Below, in pieces: positions 1-8,982 of a stretch of DNA of 64,000 nt; the stretch's first letter is position 1; each line of letters opens with the position of its first letter. A program made the position numbers and the translations under genes. The stretch is from Brevibacillus fulvus (GTDB lineage Bacteria; Bacillota; Bacilli; Brevibacillales; Brevibacillaceae): NCBI RefSeq assembly GCF_016908525.1, contig NZ_JAFBEB010000012.1, forward strand, positions 57,222-121,221, read 5' to 3'. Below the pieces are notes generated by a model. It saw only the letters and a list, made by a program, of their open reading frames with translations, was not told the origin of the DNA and ran no database searches.

Positions 1-6
1 AAAAAC

Positions 7-750
7 TCATACGATCATCCCTCCGTCCACCCCGATCACCTGTCCGGTTACATAAGAGGACCAATCGCTGCTGAGAAATAAAACGACTTTGGCGACTTCT
101 TCGGCCGTACCAACCCTGCCCATTTTGATCCCGTTCACTTTTTCCGCGTATTTTTGCGAGGAAAGCTGGTTGGTCAAATCCGTTTCAATAAAACCGGGCG
201 CAACGGCGTTTACCCGAATATTCAACGGCGCCAGTTCTTTCGAAGCTGACCGCGTCGCCCCGACGACAGCCGCTTTGCTGGCGGCATAGACAACTTGTCC
301 GGCGTTTCCGACTTGTCCCATAATCGAGCTGATATTAATAATCGAGCCGCTTTTTTTTCTCATCATCAAGCGGGCCGCATATTGCATATGAAAAATGGCG
401 GCTTGCACATTCACGTTCATCGTGTTTTGGAATTGCGCTTGCGTAACCATCGGCAACAGCGCATCTTCCATGACCCCCGCATTGTTGACCAAAATGTCCA
501 ATTGCTTGTATTTGCCTTGAAAATGAACAAAGGCCTGCTTGATACCGGACAAATCGGCAACATCGTACCCCAACAAGAACGGCTCACGACCTGTTTTGGC
601 GCGAATTTGCTCGGCAGTTTCCGCCAAATGCTCTTCGCTTCTGGCCGCGAGAACAAGTTCGGCGCCTTGTGCGGCAAGCTCAATCGCAATCGCTTTGCCA
701 ATTCCGCGCGATGCTCCCGTCACCCATGCGATTTTTCCTTCCAGCAGCAT
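7..750 (-). CDS. SDR-family 3-oxoacyl-ACP reductase-like protein
   Basis: A 247-residue short-chain dehydrogenase/reductase. The N-terminal TGASRGIG nucleotide-binding motif, the NNAG motif near residue 90 and a Ser...YAASK catalytic triad near residue 155 are all visible, and the protein ends in VDGG as FabG proteins do. The family reduces 3-oxoacyl-ACP or sugar ketones with NAD(P)H. Its ATG overlaps the stop codon of the upstream acyl carrier protein gene (TAATG), so the two are probably translationally coupled. That pairing suggests an acyl or ketoacyl intermediate carried on the dedicated ACP, used to decorate the flagellar sugar, rather than general fatty acid synthesis. The substrate is inferred only. 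It is the last complete gene of the glycosylation operon in this window. Confidence 0.85.
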   Translation of the reverse strand: MLLEGKIAWVTGASRGIGKAIAIELAAQGAELVLAARSEEHLAETAEQIRAKTGREPFLLGYDVADLSGIKQAFVHFQGKYKQLDILVNNAGVMEDALLPMVTQAQFQNTMNVNVQAAIFHMQYAARLMMRKKSGSIINISSIMGQVGNAGQVVYAASKAAVVGATRSASKELAPLNIRVNAVAPGFIETDLTNQLSSQKYAEKVNGIKMGRVGTAEEVAKVVLFLSSDWSSYVTGQVIGVDGGMIV

Positions 751-983
751 TACGCCTCTACCCCGTACTTCGCCAGAATCTCTTTTGCCTTTTTAAAACT
801 GCTCAGATCAATGACATCCTCCGTCTCCATCATGATGCCAAACGCTTCGTCCAATGCGGCAATCAACGCAAGATGGCCAATAGAATCCCATTCGGGAATG
901 CTGTTAAACTCCAAGTCATCCACTACTTTTTCCGCCGGAATATCCAACGCTGTCGCAAAAATATTTCTCAATTTCTCTTCCAT
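750..983 (-). CDS. Dedicated acyl carrier protein
   Basis: A 77-residue acidic helical protein with the phosphopantetheine attachment motif DSIGHLAL; Ser34 is the predicted modified residue. It is too far from the fab genes to be the housekeeping AcpP and lies between an aminopeptidase-like gene and a ketoreductase gene in a flagellin-glycosylation cluster. Small stand-alone ACPs in polysaccharide loci typically carry an acyl group to be transferred to a sugar. The TAA stop overlaps the ATG of the downstream reductase by one base. A Shine-Dalgarno-like AGGAGAA lies just before the ATG. The acyl group is unknown. Confidence 0.85.
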   Translation of the reverse strand: MEEKLRNIFATALDIPAEKVVDDLEFNSIPEWDSIGHLALIAALDEAFGIMMETEDVIDLSSFKKAKEILAKYGVEA

Positions 984-1023
984 GGTTCATTCTCCTTTAC
1001 GTTCGCTAATCATTGCAAAAGGG

Positions 1024-2307
1024 TTACTCGTCCACGACTTCCAGCAAACCGTTATCCACCAAGCTGGTAATAAAAGGATGCAATGTACGCACAGGCACGC
1101 CGATCAGGTTGCTGATCTCGATCAAATCGTTGGAACCATCGGCATAAGCAATAAAGTTCATCATATCCCGAACCAATTTGCCAGATTCCTTTGTACTCAA
1201 TGTCGGGTAAAGGCCGCGTTTGCCCAACTGCGGTTCTCCCAGACAAGTAACGCGATATTTCCGATTGGCTTCAAGCGCTTCAATGCATTCTTGAAGCAAT
1301 TCAAAGCTGCCTTGCAATCCTGCCGGGGTGACAAGCTCCAGGTTATCCAGTGATGTATGATACTCGGGATATACCCCGTATTTTGTTCGCATCAGGCTGG
1401 CCACCGGCAAATCGACGCCCGGACTGCAGTATTGCCTTTCGTCACTTCCGCGGTCAAGGTATGTGTAGCGGACAAAGTCTGGATGCCTGAACTTCAATAC
1501 ATTCAATGCCACCTTGTCGGCCAGCGTATTTCCATAGCGGGTCGGCAAATAGGAAACGGCGCGTTCATCCCCGACACAGGTGATATTGAAACCGGCAATG
1601 ATGTTTTGCTTCATCTGCGCGAGATTTCGGCTCAAATAGGTGATCGAACCGATCGTTTCCGGAATAAATACGATCCGATAGGTATACCGTCTCGGTTGAC
1701 GAAGCAACCACTCGCTTAAATAAGTAGCGACGACCGGTCCGGACAGTTCGTTGTTGGCCATCGATGGATGACAAATATAGGTAGACAAAAAGATTTCTTT
1801 TTCAGACTCCCCGGGGATAATCAATTCGCCGTAGGTCAAACTGCCTTCTGTCAAGCTGCTGTCAATGACCACATGATACATTCCGTCTTTCAATTGCTCT
1901 CGCTGTTTTTCCGAGATGCAAAATCCCCAGCGCTCTTTATAATAAGAGGTAATATAAGGAATCGCTTCGGGCTGTTCCTTCAGCGAATACAGATGCTTCT
2001 GCAGTTCGGCCAGCGGCATCTTTTCATTGACGGGCACGGAATACCCCATCACATGCAGATTATTTTGCTGAAAATCAATCACTTTGCGGCCGTCTTCATC
2101 CAGCACATACGCATCGTTGATATTCCATTCCCGCGGAACTTCCCAATCGAACACCTTTGTTCCGGTCGGCACTTCGTAAATATTCAGAGGAATTATTTCT
2201 TTAATAATCGCGAGCGACTCACGCACCCCATTGCCGGTTATGCTTCTGCAAATGGGAAAAAGGCGCTGCATTAACTGATACATGGATTGACCTGGTTCAT
2301 TTTGCAT
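1024..2307 (-). CDS. DUF4910 aminopeptidase-like polysaccharide biosynthesis protein
   Basis: A 427-residue protein resembling the DUF4910/DUF2172 family, which has an M28-like zinc-exopeptidase fold, an inserted domain and a C-terminal winged-helix-like segment. The opening LFPICRSITGNGVRESL and the STYICHPSMANNELSGP region are characteristic, and His/Asp/Glu metal-site candidates occur there and in DRGSDERQYCSPG. Family members often lie in polysaccharide and sialic-type sugar loci; an amidase or deacetylase role is plausible but unproven. An alternative ATG eight codons downstream (2281-2283) also has a weak ribosome binding site, so the start is uncertain. It sits between an AAC(3)-like acetyltransferase gene and the ACP gene. 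Confidence 0.75.
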   Translation of the reverse strand: MQNEPGQSMYQLMQRLFPICRSITGNGVRESLAIIKEIIPLNIYEVPTGTKVFDWEVPREWNINDAYVLDEDGRKVIDFQQNNLHVMGYSVPVNEKMPLAELQKHLYSLKEQPEAIPYITSYYKERWGFCISEKQREQLKDGMYHVVIDSSLTEGSLTYGELIIPGESEKEIFLSTYICHPSMANNELSGPVVATYLSEWLLRQPRRYTYRIVFIPETIGSITYLSRNLAQMKQNIIAGFNITCVGDERAVSYLPTRYGNTLADKVALNVLKFRHPDFVRYTYLDRGSDERQYCSPGVDLPVASLMRTKYGVYPEYHTSLDNLELVTPAGLQGSFELLQECIEALEANRKYRVTCLGEPQLGKRGLYPTLSTKESGKLVRDMMNFIAYADGSNDLIEISNLIGVPVRTLHPFITSLVDNGLLEVVDE

Positions 2308-2340
2308 AAAAATAGACCTGCCTGTTCGTTAGTCTTGACT

Positions 2341-3120
2341 TTACGAAAGAGCGATGGAGTACAGATTTTTCGCCCCATTGTGGCGGATGTCGCTCTCGAT
2401 CGCTTGATAGGCTCCCGCCAAATCAACCACCCGAAACTCAACCCCATTAAAAGATTGCACAGTGGAGATTCCCGTTTGATCGAGAATGTCGCCCATTCCG
2501 GCAATCGTTGTTCTGACACCTCTTTCAATGTCACGAACGAACATGGCGTAAGTTCGCAATTCGGAAACGCCATTTTCCTCCACATAAGGAGCGGTAAATT
2601 CTTTCATGTAGCGATAGTCAACAGCGGCTTGTTCTTCTACATAATGCACAAAGGTAAAGGAACGTTGAAAATCCAATCCGATAATAAGCATTTTACCGTG
2701 GTGATTATGTAAAAAGGCAAACGGAGAATCTTCGCCGAACGCACTTTTGTTTTGCATGGCGACCAATTCTGCCTGATGTTTTCCCCAGACCGCAAAAGAA
2801 TAGATGGGGTGTCTGGTTCGTTTGAAATCCGGCCGTTTCAATGCCAGGTTGGATAACGCACCCACTTGCGACGGCGTTTGCCTGATGTCAAACGGTTGCC
2901 CCGAGCAAAACGACCAGTTATAAGCAGGAAACAGTACCGTACCTGCTGAACCGACTCTCTCCAGCAACTGGTCAATTAACAGATTGCCGTCAAACTTCTC
3001 TTGATGCCGGTACGCTTCGACTGCCAATCTGGTAATGTCAGAGCCGACAAGAACGATGTCTCCGCTTGAAATGGGCAGTTGATCCACAATCTCTTTGTAA
3101 CTTACATAGCTCGTGTCCAT
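2341..3120 (-). CDS. AAC(3)-family N-acetyltransferase, probably sugar-modifying
   Basis: A protein of about 259 residues with the architecture of the aminoglycoside 3-N-acetyltransferase (antibiotic_NAT) family: DIVLVGSDITRL near the start, LFPAYNWSF, and an SPFAFLHNHHGKMLIIG block with the conserved histidine pair. The start is placed at the ATG at 3118-3120 because GAGGGG lies seven bases upstream; a longer form from 3144 has no such site. In this context, among pseudaminic acid genes, it probably acylates an amino sugar rather than giving drug resistance. Members of the family are repeatedly found in O-antigen and flagellar sugar clusters. Donor and acceptor are unknown. Confidence 0.75.
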   Translation of the reverse strand: MDTSYVSYKEIVDQLPISSGDIVLVGSDITRLAVEAYRHQEKFDGNLLIDQLLERVGSAGTVLFPAYNWSFCSGQPFDIRQTPSQVGALSNLALKRPDFKRTRHPIYSFAVWGKHQAELVAMQNKSAFGEDSPFAFLHNHHGKMLIIGLDFQRSFTFVHYVEEQAAVDYRYMKEFTAPYVEENGVSELRTYAMFVRDIERGVRTTIAGMGDILDQTGISTVQSFNGVEFRVVDLAGAYQAIESDIRHNGAKNLYSIALS

Positions 3121-3227
3121 GGCATTCCCCTCAGCCCAAAGCATTCTTCTATCCTATTTATATTATCGACCCAAGGTCGGGCGATGTTTAATTGCGAAAT
3201 ATTCCAGCAGGCAAAAGAGCGGCTGCC

Positions 3228-3764
3228 TTATTCGAAAACAGCCGTATATCTTTGATATTTGTCTGCCTTTTGCTGCCAATCTTCCTTGAGAAGTTCCAGC
3301 AAGTACACATGATGAAAGGTTCCGTATTTATAAATATGATCTTTATAATAACCGACTTCCCGATAGCCATGAAGCAGATGAATTTTCCGGATATTCTCGT
3401 TTCCTTCCATCACTTCTGCCGTTACTTTGTTCAAATCAAGCTGATTAAAGGCGTAGTTGTAGAGAAAAAGAGGGATAATTCCGCCATACACGCGATACTT
3501 TTCCTCGCCGATGTAAAAACCGGAGCTGGCCCGCTTGTTTACGGTGTCAATCTGATTCAAGGAGATGACGCCGATTGGTGTTTGCTGGACCGCGATTACC
3601 CAATACTTGTCCGAATCGGATTGGGAGACCCGCTCGTACCATTTTTTCTGTTTCTCCATGTCGTAAGCAACGTCGGTATACATGTAACGGGTCACATCTT
3701 CCTGCGTTCGCCACTTTAACACCTGTTCCAGATGTTTTTCAGCCAGTCTATTGAACGTAATCAT
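3228..3764 (-). CDS. pseH: PseH-type GNAT acetyltransferase (pseudaminic acid step 3)
   Basis: A 178-residue GNAT acetyltransferase starting at the ATG at 3762-3764, which is preceded by AAAGGGGAAAG; the upstream extension of the frame lacks support. The QVLKWR segment, the GVISLNQID strand and the NKVTAEVMEGNENIRKIHLL acetyl-CoA-binding region match PseH proteins. PseH N-acetylates UDP-4-amino-4,6-dideoxy-beta-L-AltNAc to give UDP-2,4-diacetamido-2,4,6-trideoxy-L-altrose. It lies 25 bp downstream of the pseC aminotransferase gene, whose product is its substrate, and all other pathway steps are encoded within 10 kb. Confidence 0.85.
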   Translation of the reverse strand: MITFNRLAEKHLEQVLKWRTQEDVTRYMYTDVAYDMEKQKKWYERVSQSDSDKYWVIAVQQTPIGVISLNQIDTVNKRASSGFYIGEEKYRVYGGIIPLFLYNYAFNQLDLNKVTAEVMEGNENIRKIHLLHGYREVGYYKDHIYKYGTFHHVYLLELLKEDWQQKADKYQRYTAVFE

Positions 3765-3789
3765 CTGTCTTTCCCCTTTACTGACCGGC

Positions 3790-4995
3790 CTACTTTTCGT
3801 AGGCAGCCAATACTTTATCCACGGCTTGCAGCACATCTAGGATATCCTGTTCACTCATCGCCGGAAAAAGCGGAAGCGTGAGAATCCGTTCGTACAACTT
3901 CTCGGCAACCGGACAGTCTCCCCGCTGGTAACCCAGCTTTTGATAGTAAGGATGAAGGTGAACCGGAATGTAATGGACATTGACACCGATGTTTTCCGCC
4001 TGGAGAGCTCGGTAAATCTCGCTGCGGGTTGCGTTCAATTTGTCAAGCTCCAGTTGGATGACGTAGAGATGCCAGCTTGACTCCCGATCTTCTCTCTGCT
4101 GTGGAGCAACAACCAGACGATGTCCGGCAAAATGGTGATTATAGCGCGCCGCGATTTCGCGTCGGCGAGCAACAAACTCGGGCAATCTGCTCAATTGAGA
4201 GACACCGAGAACCGCTTGCATATCGGTCATGCGATAGTTGTAGCCGAGATCGAGCATTTCATAATACCACGGTCCTTCCGCTTCTTTCTCAAGCAAAGCT
4301 GCGGATCGGGTGATCCCATGGCTGCGGAACAGCAGCAACCGTTGGTAATATTCCTCGGAGTTGGTGACAATGATTCCCCCTTCTCCTGTCGTGATATGTT
4401 TCACCGGATGAAAGCTGAACATCGTCATGTCGGCAATGCTTCCGACCGGTTTGTTCCGGTAGGAAGCTCCCAGCGAGTGAGCTGCATCCTCGATGACCAC
4501 CAAATTATGCTCCCTGGCAATTTGCATAATCTCGTCGAGATCGACAGGTTGTCCGGTAAAATCAACCGGAATAATCGCTTTCGTCTGTTTGGTAATTTTG
4601 GCGCGAATTTGCTCAGGGTCGATATTGTACTCATCTGCGAGAATATCTGCAAAAACAACCGTTCCGCCGCAATAACGAACACAATTGGCGCTGGCGGCAA
4701 ACGTCATCGACGTGGTGATCACTTCATCACCTTCGCCAATTCCGGCCGCGTAGCAGGCTCCGTGCAGCGCCGCAGTCCCGTTGGAAAAGGCAACGGCGTA
4801 CTTGGCTCCTGCTGTTTCAGCGATTTTCGATTCAAATTCGGCAATTTTGGGCCCTTGCGTCAAAAAAGGAGAACGCAAAGTTTCCATGACTGCCTGTATA
4901 TCCGCTTCCGAAATCCACTGCCGTCCATACGAAAGCAGCGAATCCCGAACAGGGCTCCCCCCATGTATAGCAAGTGTCTCCCGCTTCATCTGCAT
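3790..4995 (-). CDS. pseC: PseC aminotransferase (pseudaminic acid step 2)
   Basis: A 401-residue DegT/DnrJ/EryC1-family PLP-dependent aminotransferase. Lys199 in SFHPVKHITTGEGG is the predicted Schiff-base lysine, and IEDAAHSLGA is the PLP-phosphate and ring-stacking region. The closest family is PseC, which converts UDP-2-acetamido-2,6-dideoxy-L-arabino-hexos-4-ulose (the PseB product) to the 4-amino sugar using glutamate. The ATG at 4995 has GGGGGAAG upstream. It lies between a sugar epimerase gene and pseH on one transcript direction with short gaps, consistent with an operon. Confidence 0.9.
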   Translation of the reverse strand: MQMKRETLAIHGGSPVRDSLLSYGRQWISEADIQAVMETLRSPFLTQGPKIAEFESKIAETAGAKYAVAFSNGTAALHGACYAAGIGEGDEVITTSMTFAASANCVRYCGGTVVFADILADEYNIDPEQIRAKITKQTKAIIPVDFTGQPVDLDEIMQIAREHNLVVIEDAAHSLGASYRNKPVGSIADMTMFSFHPVKHITTGEGGIIVTNSEEYYQRLLLFRSHGITRSAALLEKEAEGPWYYEMLDLGYNYRMTDMQAVLGVSQLSRLPEFVARRREIAARYNHHFAGHRLVVAPQQREDRESSWHLYVIQLELDKLNATRSEIYRALQAENIGVNVHYIPVHLHPYYQKLGYQRGDCPVAEKLYERILTLPLFPAMSEQDILDVLQAVDKVLAAYEK

Positions 4996-5007
4996 ATGGG
5001 CTTCCCC

Positions 5008-5967
5008 CTAGATCAAATTAGTAGACGCAATCCATTCTTCGGTTCGCCGGATGCCTTCTTCCAAGCTGATTTCCGGCTGCCAGCCCAGCAATCGTTTTGC
5101 CTTCTCGTAATTGCACAGCAGTTTTTGGATTTCCGATTGCGGATGAATATGTTCAACGTGCTGGATTCGCTCGGGATCTTGCATGATCAACATGGCCAGT
5201 TCGTTGATGCTGATATCTCGGCCAAGTCCCGCGTTGACGATTTGTCCATTGACGGCATCGGAATAACCGGCTTCGACCACGAATCGCGCGCAATCTTCCA
5301 CATAAAGCAAGTCCCTGGTTTGTGTACCGTCCCCGTAGATCTGGACCGTTCCGCCGTCCAATTTCCGTTTTACGAAGATCGCCACAACGCCGCCTTCTCC
5401 GCCGGTCTTTTGGAAAGGACCATACGTGTTAAACGGACGAATCACGACGGTAGGCAAACCATAGGCAAAATAATAGGAGAGTACGAGATTTTCACCAGCA
5501 ATCTTCGAGCCAGCGTAAGGCGAAGCTGGTTTGATCGGATGCAGTTCCGTAATGCCATTTTCGTCGGAGCAGCGATCGTATACCATGCAAGTGCTCATAA
5601 AGACGATCTTCACTTGATGTTTGCGGCATTGCTCCAAGACGTAAAAGGTTCCAACCGCATCGTTCTCGAATGTCGTCCGCGGATCGTCAATACTGTCCTG
5701 AACATTGATGCTCGCTCCGAGATGATAGCAAATGGCAAAGGAATGCTCCGCAAACAGCTTCTGCAGCTTCGCTTCGTCTTTGATATCCCCATGGATAAAC
5801 TCGCGAAATCCGGGATGTTGGAAGAATTCCTCGATATTTTCACGTCGTCCGTTGGAGAGATCATCCAATACCCATACCTGATGTCCATCCTGCAATAAGC
5901 GCTTGACCACCCAACGTCCAATAAATCCTGCGCCTCCGGTTACCAGTACGTTCATTGTTGGTTTCAT
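5008..5967 (-). CDS. NAD-dependent sugar-nucleotide epimerase/dehydratase (SDR)
   Basis: A 319-residue extended SDR. It has the N-terminal TGGAGFIG dinucleotide motif, a YAGSK active-site pair (YxxxK), a FNTYGPF substrate segment and a RDLLYVEDCA motif typical of UDP-sugar 4-epimerases and 4,6-dehydratases. The Ser-Thr-Cys preceding VYD is the usual catalytic Ser/Thr region. The canonical pathway needs only PseB as dehydratase, which is encoded separately at 11716-12729, so this enzyme is extra. It may prepare a second sugar or a C4 epimer. The start could be the ATG at 5967 or the one four codons later; the purine-rich AAGGAAGG lies very close to the first. Confidence 0.8.
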   Translation of the reverse strand: MKPTMNVLVTGGAGFIGRWVVKRLLQDGHQVWVLDDLSNGRRENIEEFFQHPGFREFIHGDIKDEAKLQKLFAEHSFAICYHLGASINVQDSIDDPRTTFENDAVGTFYVLEQCRKHQVKIVFMSTCMVYDRCSDENGITELHPIKPASPYAGSKIAGENLVLSYYFAYGLPTVVIRPFNTYGPFQKTGGEGGVVAIFVKRKLDGGTVQIYGDGTQTRDLLYVEDCARFVVEAGYSDAVNGQIVNAGLGRDISINELAMLIMQDPERIQHVEHIHPQSEIQKLLCNYEKAKRLLGWQPEISLEEGIRRTEEWIASTNLI

Positions 5968-5973
5968 CCTTCC

Positions 5974-7035
5974 TTAATCTTCGAATAAGTTCCAATCTAC
6001 GGGTGTTCCTTTGGGGATGTCGCGTCTTGCTTTTTTCCCCAAAACAAGATCGTAATATTTGGGCGGCAATCCTTTTCCCGGACGAATCGATCTGATATTT
6101 TGCTTCGTCAAAGCTTCTCCCGCCTTGATATCTTCAACGACGTACAAGGAGCGACGGTACGCAAGCGAATCTTTTTCCTTCTCGGTAGGGCCATACTTGA
6201 CTTCGCCCAACGCTTGCCAAGCCCGTTTCGTTTCGGTTACCAAACTGGCAAATTCTTCAGGTTCCAGTGAAAAGGCCGAATCTACTCCGCCATCGGCTCT
6301 CCGCAGCGTAAAGTGTTTCTCGACCACGGTTCCGCCAAGCGCGATACTGGCCACTGCAACTCCGGTGCCCATCGTATGATCGGACAATCCGACCTCTACT
6401 CCAAACAACTCTCTCATATGCGGAATCGTCCGCAGGTTGGAGTTTTCCGGCGAAGCTGGATACGTGCTGGTACATTTGAGCAACACCAAATGCTCGCAGC
6501 CTTCTTCTCTTGCAGCCCGTACCGCCTCATCCAGTTCGGCCAGACTGGCCATCCCCGTCGAGATGATGATTGGTTTACCGGTTCTCGCCACTTTGCGAAT
6601 TAAAGGCAAATCGATATTTTCAAAGGATGCGATTTTATACAAGGGGACATTTAAGCTTTCCAAAAAATCGACAGCAGTTTCGTCAAAAGGAGTGCTAAAC
6701 CCGATCATCCCCAATTCCCGACATCTGTCGAAGATCGCCTGATGCCATTCCCACGGTGTATACGCTTCCTGATATAATTGATACAGCGATTTTCCTTTCC
6801 ACAAGTTGTCTTCTTCTTTGATAAAGAACTCTCCTTGCGCATAATCAATCGTCATCGTATCCGCTGTATAGGTTTGAATTTTAAGCGCATGGGCGCCGGC
6901 TGCCGCCGCAGCCTCCACGATTTGCAGCGCTCTTTCCAACGAATGATTGTGGTTGCCGGACATTTCCGCAATAATGAACGGTTCTTGGTCACGTCCGATC
7001 TTTTTTGTTCCGACTGAAAATCCCGTACTGCCCAT
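5974..7035 (-). CDS. pseI: PseI pseudaminic acid synthase (step 5)
   Basis: A NeuB-family synthase of about 353 residues. The N-terminal TIM barrel shows IIAEMSGNHNHSLERAL and LKIQTYTADTMTIDY, and GLSDHTMG carries metal- and phosphate-site residues. The C-terminal 60 residues form an SAF (antifreeze-like) domain beginning RRSLYVVEDIKAGE. The enzyme condenses phosphoenolpyruvate with 2,4-diacetamido-2,4,6-trideoxy-L-altrose. The ATG at 7033-7035 is preferred over the GTG just before it because GGAGG lies eight bases upstream. The gene begins next to the pseG stop codon, suggesting coupled translation. Confidence 0.92.
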   Translation of the reverse strand: MGSTGFSVGTKKIGRDQEPFIIAEMSGNHNHSLERALQIVEAAAAAGAHALKIQTYTADTMTIDYAQGEFFIKEEDNLWKGKSLYQLYQEAYTPWEWHQAIFDRCRELGMIGFSTPFDETAVDFLESLNVPLYKIASFENIDLPLIRKVARTGKPIIISTGMASLAELDEAVRAAREEGCEHLVLLKCTSTYPASPENSNLRTIPHMRELFGVEVGLSDHTMGTGVAVASIALGGTVVEKHFTLRRADGGVDSAFSLEPEEFASLVTETKRAWQALGEVKYGPTEKEKDSLAYRRSLYVVEDIKAGEALTKQNIRSIRPGKGLPPKYYDLVLGKKARRDIPKGTPVDWNLFED

Positions 7036-7038
7036 CAC

Positions 7039-8178
7039 TTATTCCTCCCAGAGCATCTCTTCTGTAATCGCTGTCTCAACAGACTGCCGCAAAACCTCCG
7101 TTACCCGCTGAACGCCCAAGCCGTCCACCGCTGCAAAGCATTTCTGCGACATCTCATGCAATTGTTTCGGATCATGCAGAAATTGGCTTACTTTCCCGGC
7201 AATTTCCGCTGCCGAAACCTTGTCCGATTCGCCCAAATAATCAATAAGACCAAGTTCATGCAAATACATCGCAGTTTCTATCTGATTTTCCGCAACTGCC
7301 AAAACAATTGACGGTTTGCCCAAGCAAAGCCGCTCCCACGTATTGGTGCCGCCAGCGCCGACAATCAAACCGGCCTTTTGCATTAAGCAGGCCATTTCCT
7401 TTGTTTGCACGTGCGGGGTAAATTGCGGATACTGTTCACAAAATTGATAGAGCTCGTTAATATAAGGATAGCTGGCGCCAACCACTACGTCGACCGTAAA
7501 CGGAATATTTTTAATGGTAATTAGTGCCTGCATTGTCTTCATCGTCTGATTGCCGGGATCGCTGCCGCCAAAAAACAGCAGCAGACGTGAAGGGTCAAGC
7601 TCCCCCGGCTGTACAGCGCTTCGCAACCGGGCAAATTCCGGCCGGAGTAAGACATAATCAGGGCCCAACAACAACCGGGCTCCAGCAGGAACCTTCCCTT
7701 CATAACGAGTGTCGAGATGGGCGGTCATGTTTTGATTCAGCAACAAGTCACAGGCATGAATGTTCTGTGCCAAATCATCGATGACAAACAGCAATTTCAC
7801 CGATTTTTTCAGATACCGTTCCCACTCTGCAGCGATGGCATAATGGTCAACAAGCAGACAGTCTGCCGGTTCGGGCAAAGCTTCCAGCACCTCCGCTGTC
7901 TGCTGGGCATCAGTCTGCCAGTCAACCCCCAACCAACTAGCCGGATCGAAAGAGAGAGATTTTGCTTGCGACTCCTCCACTTTCGGCAAGAGATGCACCG
8001 CAAATTCCTCCTGGCGAATGTATTCCGTCAAGTTTCCCGGAAAGTCCCGGCAGATGAATGACACGGTCCATCCTTGGCGTTTCAATTCCTTGGCCAGTGT
8101 TAAGCATCTCATGACATGCCCGCTGCCGATAAAAGTCGAAGAGTCGGTTCGAATGACTGCCTGAGGAATTTCCTGCAC
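7039..8178 (-). CDS. pseG: PseG UDP-sugar hydrolase (pseudaminic acid step 4)
   Basis: A 379-residue GT-B-fold nucleotide-sugar hydrolase. The opening motif FIGSGHVMRCLTLA carries the catalytic histidine (His21), and LLFFGGSDPGNQT and GAGGTNTWE are the glycosyltransferase-like nucleotide-binding loops. PseG removes UDP from UDP-2,4-diacetamido-2,4,6-trideoxy-L-altrose to give the free sugar for PseI. The reading frame opens with GTG at 8176-8178. AAGGAAG abuts that codon, so the true start is not certain. It follows an intrinsic terminator after flaG, so it is either the first gene of its own unit or is reached by read-through. Confidence 0.9.
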   Translation of the reverse strand: MQEIPQAVIRTDSSTFIGSGHVMRCLTLAKELKRQGWTVSFICRDFPGNLTEYIRQEEFAVHLLPKVEESQAKSLSFDPASWLGVDWQTDAQQTAEVLEALPEPADCLLVDHYAIAAEWERYLKKSVKLLFVIDDLAQNIHACDLLLNQNMTAHLDTRYEGKVPAGARLLLGPDYVLLRPEFARLRSAVQPGELDPSRLLLFFGGSDPGNQTMKTMQALITIKNIPFTVDVVVGASYPYINELYQFCEQYPQFTPHVQTKEMACLMQKAGLIVGAGGTNTWERLCLGKPSIVLAVAENQIETAMYLHELGLIDYLGESDKVSAAEIAGKVSQFLHDPKQLHEMSQKCFAAVDGLGVQRVTEVLRQSVETAITEEMLWEE

Positions 8179-8194
8179 CTTCCTTCACTGCCTC

Positions 8195-8229
8195 TTTAAA
8201 GAAGAAAACCCCCTTGGCGGGGAAGTTTT
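8195..8229 (-). terminator. Rho-independent terminator after flaG
   Basis: On the minus strand AAAACTTCCCC, a short loop and GGGGGTTTTC form a GC-rich hairpin followed by a TTCTTT tract, eight bases after the flaG stop codon. It separates the fliD-fliS-fliT-flaG genes from pseG and the sugar genes. Confidence 0.75.
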
Positions 8230-8231
8230 CA

Positions 8232-8579
8232 TCATCTTTTTTCATCCACGATTAAGCCGATATTTTCATAAAAACTGGCGACCATGTCCATGATCTTTTT
8301 GGACGGAACTTCTCTGATCACTTCTCCCGTTCCGTCATTAATGACCTGGACGTAGTATTTATCCAGTTTTTCATGCTTGATAAATTTAAGATGAGTCTTT
8401 TTGATTTCCAGCCATTTGTTCAAGTTTTCAATTTCTTTGTCAACTTGCTCTTTGCTGTACGTTTTCTCTTGCTGTTTGGCTGGCTCCTCTTGTGCACTGC
8501 CTAACTGGCTTTGTTGGAGTAGATTGTTCGTTTCCTTGATGTCCGCTTTTGCTGTCTGGCTGTCCCCCCTTATCTCCAC
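8232..8579 (-). CDS. flaG: FlaG family flagellar protein
   Basis: A 115-residue protein with a low-complexity polar N-terminus (residues 1-45) and a conserved C-terminal domain, LDKYYVQVINDGTGEVIREVP, ending in GLIVDEK as FlaG proteins do. FlaG is associated with flagellar filament length control in several bacteria. The start is a GTG at 8577-8579 with GGAGGGG five bases upstream. It closes the fliD-fliS-fliT-flaG set and is followed at once by a terminator. Confidence 0.88.
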   Translation of the reverse strand: MEIRGDSQTAKADIKETNNLLQQSQLGSAQEEPAKQQEKTYSKEQVDKEIENLNKWLEIKKTHLKFIKHEKLDKYYVQVINDGTGEVIREVPSKKIMDMVASFYENIGLIVDEKR

Positions 8580-8598
8580 AAAGACCCCTCCTTCTCTT

Positions 8599-8967
8599 TT
8601 ATTTTTTCTTGTCGATAAAAGAACCGTAAGGCATGACCCGCAGGTAGGAATGGTATTGTCTAGTAAGCGTTCGTTTCTGCTTGGAACCTTTGATTTTCTG
8701 AGAGAGCTCTTCCATTGCGTCGGAGATCATCTTTTCAATCGCAGTCTCCACTTCTTTCCACTGCTCAAACTTCGCTCGATATGGCTCTGTATCCGCCAGC
8801 TGGCCAAGCTGTTTCCCCAATTGAGCCAGCACGGTTTTCCGACCGTTGATCAGGGCTTGTACCCGTTCGGTAATTTCGACCCCATCGCCCGATTGTACCA
8901 GCTCATTGCGCAAGGCAACGGTCATCTCCTGCAGTTCATCAAAAAGCTCGTTTATCGTTGATGCCAT
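8599..8967 (-). CDS. fliT: FliT-like flagellar chaperone
   Basis: A 122-residue helical protein encoded immediately after fliS, the usual place of fliT in Bacilli. The sequence is weakly conserved: an amphipathic first helix (NELFDELQEMTVALRNEL), a long charged middle region and a basic C-terminus (QKRTLTRQYHSYLRVMPYGSF). FliT binds the filament cap protein FliD. Identification rests mainly on gene order, length and predicted helical content. The spacing to fliS is 15 bases and to flaG 19 bases. Confidence 0.65.
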   Translation of the reverse strand: MASTINELFDELQEMTVALRNELVQSGDGVEITERVQALINGRKTVLAQLGKQLGQLADTEPYRAKFEQWKEVETAIEKMISDAMEELSQKIKGSKQKRTLTRQYHSYLRVMPYGSFIDKKK

Positions 8968-8982
8968 CGCGAGCTCCTCCTG

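Noticed and set aside
295..1353. Long plus-strand open frames opposite the sugar genes (also 4120-5898, 12754-14043, 37273-39045)
   Set aside because: They lie antisense to well-identified genes, have no family resemblance and lack ribosome binding sites; they are by-products of codon use on the minus strand.
2341..3120. AAC(3)-like gene as an antibiotic resistance determinant
   Set aside because: It is embedded in a flagellar sugar operon and family members commonly act in polysaccharide synthesis.
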